DNA of 64,000 nucleotides from Tomocerus qinae (lineage: Eukaryota > Arthropoda > Collembola > Entomobryomorpha > Tomoceridae). How positions within the stretch are numbered: the first letter of the stretch is position 1; each line of letters begins with the position of its first letter. Under the pieces are notes generated by a model. That model was not told the DNA's origin, made no database searches, and was given only the letters and a program-made list of their open reading frames with translations. The translations under genes and the position numbers were made by a program. Location of the stretch: NCBI GenBank assembly GCA_020055645.1, contig CM034546.1, positions 136,545,875 through 136,609,874 on the forward strand, read 5' to 3'. Below are positions 32,632-45,183 of the stretch, piece by piece.

Positions 32632-35600
32632 TTAAAAACTATACATTCCCTGGGTATTGGCAAGTTTACCACTGATGAAATAATTTCCTTCTGTGTGGCT
32701 ATTAACAAATAGTTTTCTTGGAGGTCGATAATTTGTATCATCGGATGTAATAAAACTGGCTTCCATGCAACGGTTAGCCCAAAATTTCCCTCCTCTTTTT
32801 TTATATTTCCCAAGGATTAAATTGAATATCCTGTTGTCTCTTGGGTCAATCCTACAAATGTTAAAATGCCATTGATCAATCTAATTATTAATTCAAATTA
32901 GAAAATAATTACCATTCAGCTTCTAGAGGAATGAAAAACAAGTCGGTGTATTTTGCAAAGAACGCTGGAGTTAGAAAGGAATTTCGGTTGACGTAGGTTT
33001 CTGAAGCCATGCAAATACCCATGACAGTTGCAAATATTTTGAAGTGCATGTCAATGGCAAAATTGAATGGAAATTGCAGATCAGCCTGTTCTTTGTGAAG
33101 GTGAATGTCCTTCAGGAACTTCCCTGTGGCATTCTTCATTATTAATTGGAATTTAGCTTTACCCTGCAAATGAATACAAAAAACAGAACTTGTGTGATTA
33201 ATTTATTAAAATCATTTTCTGGAAAGGGAACTACGAGACTCCATATTTAATTGGATCATTTATACTACTCTTTTTATTATAACTCCTATTACTAATGATA
33301 ATAGTAATAATTTACTTTCCCATGTATAATACAATGTACAGAATATCTAAAATATTTTAGACGCCGTTTCCTGGCATTAACATTCAAATTCAGACAATAT
33401 ATTAAAAATATCTCATTAAATACAATATTATAATTATCTAAAATGTAAAGAATGTAAAGAAAATCAAGTTAAAAATTTCTGCAATATTATCAACCAATTT
33501 TTTGTTTCCTTTTTTTCATTTTCCAGTTTAACAAAATTAGATGCGAAATTTAATGTTACTACCAGGGTTGTGGGTCGGGTTTTTTATGGGTTGGGGTTTT
33601 TTGGGTTTTTTGGCAAAAAACCCACCCCGCTTTACTTAAAAAACCCCGGGTTTATTGGGTTTTTTGGGTTTTTTACAAAACATACAAAAATGTGCACTGC
33701 AGCTCCATCTAGATACGCAATACATACTAATTTCTATTCAAAAATGTAAACAAATGCATAGTCAGGTGAAAACAAATATAGCTTCTACACTTCTATAATT
33801 AATGTATCGTAATGTGAGGACTATAATAATATTAGTTTTATGTATACTTTAGTCATTGCATTGTGAAGATTATGTTTATAATATTAGTGTACACATAATT
33901 TCAATATATATATATCACTTACATATTCATTACTGTAATGCTTTGCAATTAAAGCTTCAAATTAACAAAAGAATAATTTCATAAAGTCAATATAATCAGT
34001 AAAATATTATAATACTTAATATTTCACTAGTTGTTATCAAACAGTAAAAATAATATAGGTAGGTGTTCACAAAAATACTGCATTTGCTGCTTACAACATA
34101 ATTAAATTAAACCTTTATGCTTTAATTTTTCTTTTCATTGACGTAAGTAATAGTAGTTGACACGGTTGTTGTTGTTGTCAGCTGTGGTTTTCATATATGG
34201 TATAGTATAGGCTTGTATTTATACCTATAGTTATATAAAAAACCCTTAAACCCAAAAAACCCTAAAAAACCCAAAAAACCCAAAAAACCCTAAAAAACCC
34301 AAAAAACCCGGGGTCGAGGGTTTTTTCCTAAAAAACCCGGGTTTTTCGATACCTTGGTTACTACCCCTATAAACCATGATTTACTTAATTCTAGGGCTGA
34401 TAATTCATTCGTTTGCATTACAAAACGAATTTTTGCATTGATTCCTTCGTAATTTCGTAATTTAAAAAAAAATGTTTACTGTAGTAAAATTGGAGTCACT
34501 ACACCATCAATTAGTAAACACTAATTTACAAAATGAGTTAATTACGCTGTAATCTGGATCTCGCTTGAACCTGAGACGTTTTTTCTCGTTTTTGCAATTG
34601 ATAAGTGCCTGTTTGATCTGAGGCCACGCCCCTTTGAAAGCAATGTCTCTCCCAGGTTTCGGAGTACGTATGTCAAAGCCCGCTCCACCGTTTGCTATTG
34701 CTAAAATAATGTTTACTATTGAATTAAAAGTAATAATGATAATTAAAAGAAACACCGGAGATTATTTACGTTTCAGAAGATAGCACTTGAAGATTTGGTT
34801 GATTCTTTTTGGAAAGCCTCTATCAAGTCGTTGACAAGCATGGGCAAAAATGTCTTCAATGAGATCCATAACTTCTACGAAATCTGAGCCGATGAGGTCT
34901 TTCACGGGAACAAGTGTTGGTAACGGGGTTGCAGGATCATTTTTTTCATCATGCTGGCAAATTTCAGGGTCCTCGGACATGGCTTTTAGAAAGTGACACC
35001 CTCGTTGCAAATCTGGTTTTGCTGATTTGCAGGAGTCTAAAATAAATGAATAGGCTTTTTCGTCTTATGTCGTCAAATGGTTTATTAAGTAGCGGAGCTG
35101 CTTTACAGGAATGACCGATCTGTCTGTCTGTCCGTTAGCACGATAACTCAAGAACGATTTAAGATAATCAATTCAAACTTTCTGTACGTCATCTAAAGAT
35201 AAAAAGTGTGGTCGAGTTCGAATTTGGACAAAATCAGACAGACTGTGGCTGTGGGCGTGGTTCAAAAACTAAAAATTGGTTTAACTTTAGTTATCGACAT
35301 TGTAGAACGTCATAAAATACTTCGTTTGAAAGATTACTCTTTAGGTCAAGTCAAGGTCAAGTCATAAGGGTCAAAAGGTCAAAGTTCATTGGAAAAATGC
35401 ACTAAAACGTGGAAAAGCCTGTTTATCTACTTTTTTACAGCAGTTGTCATGGTTTATTTGTTATTACCTAGTACTGTGGGTAGTGGCATGCAACTGTCAG
35501 GTTCAGCAGTAGCGTTGTATTTATATTTCTGTTCTATAGGTAACGTATCCGAAAGTATTTTTTTCGGTGGGGGTTCCCACTTCAATTTTGGAGTTGCAGC

Positions 35601-37863
35601 CTTGGCTTTTTGCCACGCCATGACGGAAGTCTTGGCCATTACTACTTTTTCTATATGATTCTGCCATTTCTTCTTTAATTCTATTGAATCCTTTTCCAAT
35701 TTCGTTTGTTCAGCTTCATATGCGGTTTTCGCTGTTTCCAATGCCGTTTTTGCCGTTTCCCAATCCGTCTTTTTGGTGGCGTCACTTTTGTCGGCGTCGT
35801 AAAGTTTAAATTTGTCATCAACGTCTTTCTGTGCTGTTGCAATGGCTTCAAATTTAGTTTTCACATCCCCTGTATCACCGAACCTTGTGGCCACATCTGA
35901 AAACGTTGTATTGAGGTCTGCGTTCGTAATTTCACAAGTGTCCTTGACAAGGGAATGCTTTGAAAATGCATCATTCTCGAACTTGGCTAAATCCAGCTTT
36001 TCTTGTAATTCTTTCATCTCTTTTGTAGCATCATTTTTCTCCGCGTCGGTTTTACTAGCATCGTTTATTATATCATTTTTATCCTTAATTTGTTGTGGTA
36101 AACCCGTATCAGCAATATCAGTCGTTTTGTCTGTTGGTTCTTCTGTAGCTGGTACAGGGTTTTTGGGATCAGCATAGAGCACTTTTTTATACTTGTCGCA
36201 TTCTGCACGTATACGTAAGTAATAATCGTCCCAAGTCATATTCAGGCTTGAGTGCAAACGTTTTAAATCTGTCGGTATTAATGGTGCTTCACTCTCGCAC
36301 TCTCCTTTCCTGATACTTTCGTCATTTTTAAGTAATTGTTTGAAATTGTAAGGATTAGGATCAGGAACAGGATCTACTGGAGGATCCGGTGTAGTGTAGA
36401 TAACATCAATATTCTGGTATGGCATTTTGCAGTAAGAGTATTTCTCTACAGGTCTTGGCTGCACTCTAATCAGAGTATTATCATTCCCCCTAAGAATTGT
36501 ACACTCCCTATTATTAATGGTCATTATTGACGTCGTATTTTCGTATATTGCAGTAATACTATTGTATAGTGGAGCAGTAAATAAATGGATAGATGGCAGT
36601 CTGTAGTCTTCATCAACGCCAAGCAGATAAACTCCCATCAACTGAAAAACCATTTTAAAACAATTCAGTTAAGGGTAGTTAATAGCGGGGCAACTTGAGC
36701 TTAAACTTTGTGTGTATTAATTAGTACTAGAGTGTAGCCCGTATTTATTTACCAAAGTCTTCAAAATTTCCAAAACATGACCGAAGGTGAACGTCTCGGA
36801 CATGTGGCTCAGGAAAATTTTTATTAAGTTTTGAATTATAGCGTTGACAGGAAATCATGTTACGCTATATTTCAAAACGTATTAAAGTTTTTTAATATTT
36901 TGAAGCCCCGAGTTTCAAACATTCATTTTCCTTCACTTTTTTGAAGACTTTTTTAAATAAATACGGGCTAAACTCTATTCCTAACTATTACACACAAAGT
37001 GTACGCACAAGTTACCCGCTATTAACCAAATTTAAAGTCCAACACACTTCTGATGATACTCAAATTTTCCGACTGGAGCATCTAGCCGTCTACTCAAGCA
37101 AATTTTATGAAATATACAAAAGAACAGAAAATTAAACCTTTACTATGTCTTACTATGTCTTCAGTCTTCAGACCGTTTTAAAGTCCCCTAGCTGACTTAA
37201 CATTTGGAATATGATTAAAGCTACAAAGCTTCCCTGTTTTACATTTAATATTATATTCTATTTAATTATACTAGAGGGTTTCGTTGAAATTAAGTGTGCT
37301 CTCCTCAATTAATGTGTAATGCCTATACTCTTGAAGATCGTGAATACTTTTCAGTTCTTCCGAGGTTTCATCGGAAGAACTGAAAAGTGACTAATTAACT
37401 CTAACACCTGTCAATTAACATTTTTCAAATTACGTTGTAATGTGGTACTTACAATAACTGGATCAGTGTGGCTTCCAGGACCGGGCCTTCCATTGAAAGC
37501 CTGGCACTGATGTTCATAAACGTGGAATTCAGGCTCATGATACACATCTCCAATTGCTGAATGCCGGGCATAATATAGCCACGCCCTGCAAGAATTTTAA
37601 TCTGATGTCAACGTAATTAATTACATAGAAAACTTTATAATTAAAATGATAGGCTCTTACGGTCCGTTTATACAGGCATACATATTACTATATTGATCTG
37701 TCGGATAAAATTTAGGTCCACCAGAGACTAGTTCGTCTCCCTGTCTATATTTGTATATCGTTATATAGGGTTTGAAGAGTTCCTCCTCGCTGCACCATTT
37801 AGAGTAGGTGGATACAACTTCAGAAGAATTGATAATCAAACAAATAATTGTAATCAGCAGCAT
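32632..37863 (-). CDS. Large secreted protein of unknown family, 800 residues, seven exons
   Basis: Exons on the minus strand: 37863-37661, 37585-37453, 36641-35468, 35036-34770, 34700-34546, 33163-32913 and 32851-32632. All junctions are GT-AG and phases match, giving one open frame to TAA. A signal peptide (MLLITIICLIINSSEVVS) is followed by an N-terminal region with scattered Cys and aromatic residues (SKWCSEEELFKPYITIYKYR, YYARHSAIGDVYHEPEFHVY). Exon 3 then has a Pro-rich link (TTPDPPVDPVPDPNPY) and a long Lys/Glu/Asp/Ala/Thr-rich stretch (NDATKEMKELQEKLDLAKFE, TAKTALETAKTAYEAEQTKL) that should form coiled coil. The C-terminal region of about 250 residues has Cys again and ends NTQGMYSF. 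I do not recognise any domain. Two transposons lie in introns: one of 794 bp in intron 5 and a dispersed repeat in intron 3. The model could be two genes, but phase agreement at every junction argues for one. Confidence 0.65.
33563..34356. mobile_element. 794-bp hAT-type element with telomere-like GGGTTTTTT ends
   Basis: Flanked by an exact 8-bp target duplication GTTACTAC (33555-33562 and 34357-34364). It starts CAGGGTTGTGG and ends CGATACCTTG. Sub-terminal regions are runs of GGGTTTTTT on the left and AAAAAACCC on the right, so the ends can pair. No transposase. It sits in intron 5 of the 800-residue gene. Confidence 0.85.
35095..35400 (+). repeat. Dispersed repeat with GACAGAC signature, copy 3
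   Basis: Contains TGTCTGTCTGTCCGTTAGCA, CGATAACTCAAGAACGATTT, GGGCGTGGTTC and AAGGGTCAAAAGGTCAAAG; it is the inverse of the copy at 17380-17720. It lies in intron 3 of the 800-residue gene. Confidence 0.7.
37346..37388. repeat. Hairpin with perfect 18-bp arms
   Basis: ACTTTTCAGTTCTTCCGA, a 7-nt loop GGTTTCA, then the exact inverse. It is in intron 2 of the 800-residue gene, 107-65 bp from the end of exon 2 (exon 2 ends at 37453). Confidence 0.9.
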
Positions 37864-39680
37864 TTTCAAATATTTGGAATCCTCCGACAGATTAACAGAA
37901 TTACAAAAAAGAAGATTTGATAACAATCTTAAAATTTTCGGCCGTCGCTTAAAACAATACAAAGTGGATGATCACGGAAGATGTAATATTTAATAATATG
38001 AGCGTTATCTTTTGTTTCTAATAGATCAATGAACTTTATTGTTTGCTGCATTTAAATTGGGCGTTGCCATAATTAAATAATTAGGTCATTGGAGATAATA
38101 ACCACAATACTTGCATATAGTTCATTGTGGGGGTTTCTCGATACAACAAATATTTTTGACACATAATAATACTCTAATACCCACTTTCAGAGAAAAGCAA
38201 TTCGCATATTAATTATGGAAATAGTATCACGGCACAAAACTAAATTTTTATGTCTCCACTCAATTGTGAAAGTCAAGGGATAATTTTATAAAATCTTCTA
38301 ATTACAGTTATGCCCTAGTTGGTATAGCCAAGGGGTTTGGGTCGTTTAAAGCGTCCTTTGGAAAAGGTTCTTTCTTGCAAGAATCTCGACGTATGCCAGA
38401 ATAAAAATTTTTATTTGCTGAAAATGAACCAGGGATTATGTTCGGTGATAACGGCTGAAGACTATAATTGATTACATAATACAATTAATTACCTTTTTAA
38501 TGTTTCATGCAAATATTTTTATTTGACATCCAAGTTGGCATTTTTTCATAACCAAATATTCTTTTTAGGTATCTCTTTGCAATACTTTTACAATACTAAA
38601 AGGTGATTCCTATTTACGGAATATGTTCAATTAGTACAATCTACAGGGACCCAAGGCAGTGGGTGTACACGGTGGGGATCCATCTAATGCATTATCAGAT
38701 TATCACGGAATGTTTTCAATGCGCAAGTCTACTTTGTGTTTAATACTATAAGTCAGTATGATGATGATAGTAAAATAATTTCACAACTAGGAAAATATTC
38801 ATTAATGCATTTATTTGAAAGTAGAAATTTTCTGACGTTTTTTCTTCCTATGTTTTAAATTAAAAGAGGTCAGATTTATGGCCTTTCTCGAAAAAGATGC
38901 TGAGATACAATGTCAATGGACTTGAATTTCCAGTTTCATTAAAATCGGTTTATCAAATGTTGAATTTTTGAACCTATTTTCAATGAATATTTCCTTCTAG
39001 TTGTTTATTGTATTAAAACATGCTTAGAAATTACTATTCATATCTATACTTTTGTTGGATAAGGGTAGCCATTTAGTACACATCTGAGATGCCACCATAA
39101 TGTGTGTATGTACTACTACGTGGTATGGAAAACACTATGTTGGGTGTAAGTAATTGTGTATGTACATGCTTCTGTACTCCTTCAACACTGATACTACTTA
39201 GACATTTAATAATTAGATAGATCTGGAAAGTAAACATGGACAGCTTCAAAACAGGAAATTCGGGACACCTCAAATAATCAGTAATCACTCTTTTACTTGA
39301 GACCTTTCGCATTGCATTTGTCTCTCTGTAGACTGTGTTCATCAAAGAGAAATTAATATATAAACAGCGATCATATATTTAAACGAAAATGAACAATGTA
39401 TCGGGGTTAATATGGTCTATAGTTTGTAGTATATTCGGTATTACCGGGATGTATCGTCTTGAATGTCCTAAGACCTACTCATTTATCTATCTCTCATTCG
39501 CAGTACTAACTTGAGCGTTTTAGAACTGGATATTATAGGGCTAGGTTAATAATTAGGGTGTGAGTCAATTTGGACAATGCTTTCTACATTACAGTATAAT
39601 AATATAATATAACAACGAGGGGCAGGACTATAACTATCTTTTAGCGAAAATAGAAACAGCGCTTCTTTATTTAAACAAAA
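37864..39680. other. Spacer between divergent genes (800-residue gene and Hhat)
   Basis: Both flanking genes start here, so it should hold both promoters. The sequence AAACAGCG...ATTTAAACGAAAATGAA at about 39363-39395 is repeated just before the Hhat start (39655-39687), suggesting a small duplication of the Hhat 5' end. A 90-codon frame on the minus strand at 39073-39345 has no recognisable feature. Confidence 0.45.
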
Positions 39681-42600
39681 ATGAAACCTGAAAACACGAA
39701 AACGAGTACTGAAGATGTTGAAGATTCGTATTTGCCTAAAAGTAGAATTTTGGTGAATATAATCGTTTTAGTCAGAGTAATTTGCTTTTTTGGTTTTATT
39801 GGAGGAGCTTTATACTCTGCTCTTCAAATTTTTTGGGCTGCAGAAGGTAAGTACAATATATCTTATTTATTTACAATGTATTTTGTATAGCATCACTACA
39901 GAATTATTTAAAAATTGAACTAGTTTTGTCTAATCGGCTTTAAATGCTGGTATTAAATTTTAAATGACTTAAGTACTTTTGTATTGTTTCTTGAATACAT
40001 ATATACTAAGTTAAAGACAAATTTATTTTTATGGAAGGGTTTGATTCTTAACGTTTGGTTGACAGATCTTCTGAAATTACAAAAATATCCAAAGCTACAT
40101 CCTGGATATTTTACAGAATTTTTGAATCGTGGAAGAGATGATTCAGATACAGAATGGGAGGTTTTTTATCCGTTGATTTTAGGCAAATATATTTATTGGG
40201 CCGTCGCTTATCTCCTTCTATCAAAATATGTTCCGGCTACATACGTAAGAACAGCAAACTCTATTCTAAATGCGAATATATTCCTGTACATATCAAAAGA
40301 TCTTTAAGTATTTACATATTCTTTTACTTTTTTAGTTTCTGACATTTTTATCGCCTTTGACATCATTTCTGTTTTTGGGGTCCCTTGTCGGTTGGTTGCC
40401 GATGACTATTCTCGTTTTACAGCCTACGACTTATTGGTTTTTAATGAAAATACGTAGCAAATCACTAATCTGGATTTTTACGATTGGAATAATTATGTTT
40501 CTGAACACTCCTCATTTAATTGTAAAATACCATGCTAAAATTTTTAATTTATTGCTTATTTGCTACCTTGACCTGTTACTCTTACTATTGCAATTATGAA
40601 AACGAATTTTATACGAAAATATACATTTATTGCTTTATTTCATACAGACTTTAATATCTTTAATTGGCGTAGAAGAAGACGAAAGACCTCATTTTACGAC
40701 TGTTTTATCATGGAATTGTTGCAGATGTGTCAGTTTCGTTTTTGCAATTTGGAATCGGAATGAAGCCAACTCTCTCACAACCTTATGGACAGGCATTTCC
40801 TACTGTTTTTACTTTCCTCTTACTGTTACAGGTCCTTTAATCATGTTCGATCATTACGAAAAACATGTAAGATGCCTACAAAAAACTGTTAATGTGATCC
40901 TTAATTTATTTAACCCATTTTAGAACTTAATTCATATTCTCAATTTATTTCCCATCCATTTCATGATTTTAAGAAGGTTTAAGAAGAATATTAAGAAATA
41001 CGAAACTATTTGTTTTCTTTTGTAATATAGATTCAAAACCAGCTCCTGCCAAAAATCAGTACCAAAATGCCTGCTAAATCTAAATGGTTGATTATGCTAT
41101 TACTTATTCGCGTCATTTTTATTTCTCTTTTATTGGAGTTTATTTTCCACTACTTTTACGTTCGACCTCTAGCCTTCTCAGAGCGGGCAGTGAAAAAAGT
41201 CAATCTTTGGGTCGTCTGCGGAAGCATTTACTGGATCGGTAAGTATGACGAAATCCAGCTATTTAATGTCCGGGGCGAACTGTCACATGTTACAGATTTA
41301 ATTAAAAGTATAGGCATGCATTGCTATAATATATCTAGTTACATTGACAAGAGATTTTTGTTTTTCAAGCCCTCAGGGAATAGGAAACCCGCCTACAAGA
41401 AATTCGGATTTTTTTAATTATAAGATTAAAGCTTAGAAAAGTTAATGTTATTATTGCTGAATTAATTTTTTGGATGTATGTACCACAAGTTTTGCTTATA
41501 AAGCAGTTTTGAAAAATTCGTTGATTTAATTTTAAAAAATATTTTTCAATTTTGTGCCACCGAAATAACAATTTTCTTGGCCGAAAGGTAAACTTTTGAC
41601 AATTGAATCGGGTAGAACACCTATGATATTGATATAGTTGGGACAATAAAACTTTCGAATATCGACCAAGTGAACTGTTAAAAAAGACACTGAAAATTTG
41701 ACTATAGGTATAGCATCGATCCAAGGATACAATATATAAACATTCTATCCTTGACTACATGTTATAACCAAGCTTGTTTAAACTTCCAGCGAAAAACAAG
41801 TTACTCTTAGTTAAAAGTGTGTTTACTGCAGGAGCACGGCTAATGGCTATTATTCATTTGGATTGGGTCGTATATGTTGTGAAAACAAAGGTTGAAGTAA
41901 GGTAGTGGTTCCACAAATACCTATTAATGTTATTGTTTTAATTAGGTTAGGCTAGGTGCCTCGAAAGCGGGTGCCCTGTGCATTTCATGGCGCGATTTTT
42001 AAAATGTGCAACCATTGCCTTACTTCAACTAGAACAAATAATATATTTTTATTGAATGAGAGGTTGTGAGAATCGTTTCAATTTTATAACTAGCATATTT
42101 ATATGATATGATATTAATTTAGGCAAGATATTCACATTCAAGTATCAAGTTATGTACGGCTTTCCATCTTTTATTGCGGAAGTTGACGGAATTGTAATGC
42201 ATCCACTTCCTACTTGTACAAGCTATATTCACCGATACTCTGTGCTTTGGAAAGACTTTGATCGTGGACTTTATTACTTTCTTATTGGGTTATTGCTCAA
42301 ATCTAAATAAATACAAAGTAAATATATTAACTGATTTGTATAAATAATATTTTTTATTGCCCAGGAACATTTATATTCCGACTGTGAAATTCCTTGACTC
42401 AAAAAGAAGACTTAATAGAGAAGTAAACAAATTACTGGCATCGTTCTTAACATTTGCTTACATTTATATTTGGCATGGAACGTCCTACTTCATATTCCTG
42501 TGGACATTTTTTAATTTCTTGGGTGTCACTCTCGAAAGAATTGGAAGCTCCATTAAAGTCCAAGTGGACAAACGTTGGGTATTCAGACAACTCAATAGCT

Positions 42601-42991
42601 GATAATACTAAGATATCATAATAAATTACAATGCAACTCTATTCTAAACATTTTCAGGAAGTGAAACCAATTACATGGGATTTCGTAATTGAACCAATCT
42701 TAACAGCCCCTTTGGCGGGCATGTCGTTGCTAACATCGTCTATTTTTTGTGGAAGTCTCCAATCAGCCAAAATGTTCTCTATGCGACTTTGGAGTGAAAG
42801 TATGATCAACAAAGAATAATATCGAAACTATTTGATAGACAATTATAAATTTAATTGCGGTTATTATTTTATTTACAGTGGGTGACTGCTATGTTTTGAT
42901 ATTTCTTTATTTCATGGCGCAAATTGGAGTTACAAAAAGAACATGGAGTCAATTTACAGGTGGCCTAAAGAAACATTTAAAGACTCAATAA
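39681..42991 (+). CDS. Hhat: Hedgehog acyltransferase (HHAT / rasp), MBOAT family
   Basis: A 530-residue multi-pass ER membrane enzyme that joins palmitate to the N-terminal cysteine of Hedgehog (in flies also Spitz-type EGF ligands). Exons: 39681-39846, 40066-40244, 40336-40521, 40648-40866, 41031-41238, 42123-42288, 42365-42578, 42658-42799, 42879-42991, in frame throughout. Family marks: SWNCCRCVSFVFAIWNR and YFPLTVTGPLIMFDHY in exon 4; FKYQVMYGFPSFIAEVDGI and FDRGLYYFLIG in exon 6 (Asp366, matching the essential Asp339 of human HHAT); and YIWHG with His412 (matching His379), followed by FLGVTLE in exon 7. Both catalytic positions are kept, so the enzyme should work. It is about 35 residues longer than human HHAT. 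The exon 6 donor (GG|GTTATT) and the end of exon 7 are less certain. Intron 5 is 884 bp and holds nothing recognisable. Polyadenylation signal near 43209. Confidence 0.88.
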
Positions 42992-44538
42992 TCTACATTT
43001 AACTTCTTCAAGAATCAATTAATCGGAAATCTACTTAATACTAAAAATTGCGACATTACATGATCTTAATTTAAAAAATTTTGACTATTTGTAATACACA
43101 AATGTAACATTTTTTTTTTAAATATCCCAATTAATTCTCTATTCATAAATAAGAAACTAAACCTACGCAACACCCAATCACCTAAATAACATTTTATACG
43201 CTGTGTAATAAAATAACCCAGTTTTTAATATTCAGTTTATCATTTTATCTACAACTGTATCAAAAGATTATGATAAAATTATTTCAAGACATCTTTGCCT
43301 TACCAATACTTCAAACTTAATAAATGCTACAGTTATATGGAAAAACACTATAGAAAGGTTTCGTTAAGTTTCTTTGTAATTATTTCTGTGTTGTGTATCG
43401 TTAGCCGTCAGCCATAACATAAAATGTACTTTATTTAAATTATTTATGGTCCAGGGCTGTTAAGTTAAAGCTAATGTAGCAATATGATCGTCAAATGACT
43501 TTAAAAGTTGAAAAAATACTTTGTTATACATACTTAATAAAACATATATTTAAAATAACGATAACGTTTTGAAGTTTGAACAATAAAGACAAAATATGTC
43601 TGAAAGCAACTGGATGAAAATACTTATTAAATTAACCATATTTACATTAGCGGCAAGATTAGTGCTCTATCTAATTATTTTATAATCACATTTTTAAATA
43701 CAGAATTGATATAATATTTTTCATGCTTAGTGTAAGGAAAAATACTTAATGTTAATGACGAAGGACCAATAAAAGAATAACGTAATACTATAATGGATAT
43801 AATATGTACCTAATGCGATAATGGCTACTGTTCATTGAGGTTTACTTTTAAATTAGAATATCCGAAGTAATATTGACGTCCAAACCATGATTAATATGCC
43901 AAGAATCAAATATCTGATGGCCAACAAGGAAAACCAAAATACAATGTATAACGAGAATAAACTTCTTATGTAATTTCACGTTTGGGTTCAAGCCACTAAA
44001 AGATTAAATGAATTACGTATTAAATAAATATAAAGCAAATCAAAAGTTACGGAAGTATTCAACCGCATTGCTCGAACTTTTCAGTGTAAATCACCGTCAA
44101 GCTGGACGTGATTACTAAACAAATAAGAGACTGTGAGGCTTTTCATTCATTAGAAATCAGTCAATATAGCTACAGGTACTTATGCACTCAACTTAAACAT
44201 AAGGAAAATCGAACCTGCAAAACGAAGCATTTTTACTATTTTATAATAACCTATATACATGATTTGAGTACAGGATGTCCATTATCTGCTTTTAATCCCA
44301 CTGGAAATAAATAAGATGTACATTGAACCGTAACACTTACTATATTAACACTGAACGACATTCCTTTTAAATGTTTTTAAATAAACCTGGGAAATGTGTT
44401 CCTTCTTTTTGGACACCATGTAATACTCATAGTTTTGATGTGCATATGTAATGCTTGTTTTTATTCCAAAAATATTGCGATAAATAGTCTACCACATTAG
44501 TCAAGTCTATTAACATGCTTAGATAGGGAAATTTTTGA
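42992..44538. other. Spacer between Hhat and family member 6
   Basis: AT-rich. Contains a 29-codon hydrophobic frame at 43596-43685 and a GAGGTTTACTTTTAAATTAGAATATCCGAAG-like stretch near 43840 that resembles the far-upstream region of family members 1 and 2, possibly a relic promoter. Confidence 0.4.
43596..43685 (+). other. Possible 29-residue membrane microprotein frame
   Basis: Starts MSESNWMKILIKLTIFTLAA and continues with a hydrophobic segment to a TAA. It could be a small open frame of a non-coding transcript; nothing else supports it. Confidence 0.12.
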
Positions 44539-44546
44539 TATAAATA
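44539..44546 (+). promoter_or_regulatory. TATA box of family member 6
   Basis: TATAAATA 94 bp before the ATG. Confidence 0.6.
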
Positions 44547-44632
44547 TTGAGTTACAAAACGTTATTGTATTAAACTGTAAACGACGGTTTGTATCTTCGT
44601 AACACTTTTGATTGTAAGTATATTACAAAAAA

Positions 44633-45183
44633 ATGGCAAAGATTTTATCAGCAGGTGTTATTATCTTTTTAGCGTTAATATGCACAGGCTTAGCCTGCCA
44701 AAATTGCCATCAAAATGGCAACTACAACAGCTGTCATGGCAAAAGGAGTGTTAGGGCCGTGGCGAGTCAGGTGAATATTTTTTTCAATTATTTTATTTTT
44801 TTTCAAGTTGATAATTTTAGGTAACATTAAAAATAATAAAAAGTTAAAAGTAATATTCTGCTTTCATTTAGGTCCAAGAGCTTCTGCTTTCTTTCGACGT
44901 GAAGCTGACTGAAGAATTGGCCAATGAAATTAGCCAAATGGGTATGTCAGACAGACAGGCTTTCCTTCAAGATCTGCGTAAGATGAACCAAGCGGCTGAG
45001 GCTGAATACAAATCCCTCCAAGGTGCCAAGAACTCTCTGAGTCAACAGGAGCTTGTGGAGACTGTGGCCAACAAAGTCAGTCAAGATTTCAGTAGCAAAA
45101 GTTGGTACACACGCCTCCAATCTTTGGCTGGAGATAAAATCACTCACCTCATCAACAATCCAACTGAAAATTCAGACTTCTAA
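44633..45183 (+). CDS. Secreted Cys-peptide/helical-domain protein, family member 6
   Basis: Exons 44633-44770 and 44872-45183, 149 residues. Signal peptide MAKILSAGVIIFLALICTGLA, Cys peptide CQNCHQNGNYNSC, KRSVR|A, then SFDVKLTEELANEISQMGMS, FLQDLRKMNQAAEAEYKSLQ, VETVANKVSQDFSSKSW, RLQSLAGDKITHLINN and the tail ENSDF. It is closest to member 2 in exon 2 (shared GAKxSLSQQELVETV) although 20 kb apart, with unrelated genes between, so the family spread was not by simple tandem steps. Confidence 0.8.

Noticed and set aside
33563-34356. Interstitial telomere
   Set aside because: GGGTTTTTT runs are bounded by terminal inverted ends and an exact 8-bp target duplication, so they belong to a transposon.
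35389-36530. Open frames on the plus strand (up to 121 codons)
   Set aside because: They are antisense to exon 3 of the 800-residue gene, whose frame continues across splice junctions with signal peptide and matching phases.
38310-38390. Stretch resembling part of a tRNA (TAGTTGGTATAGCCAAGGGG)
   Set aside because: No cloverleaf or proper B box (GGTTCRANNCC) follows at the right distance.
39681-42991. DGAT/ACAT-type sterol or diacylglycerol acyltransferase
   Set aside because: MBOAT topology fits, but motifs such as FKYQVMYGFPS, FDRGLYYFL, YIWHG and FLGVTLE match the Hedgehog acyltransferase branch.
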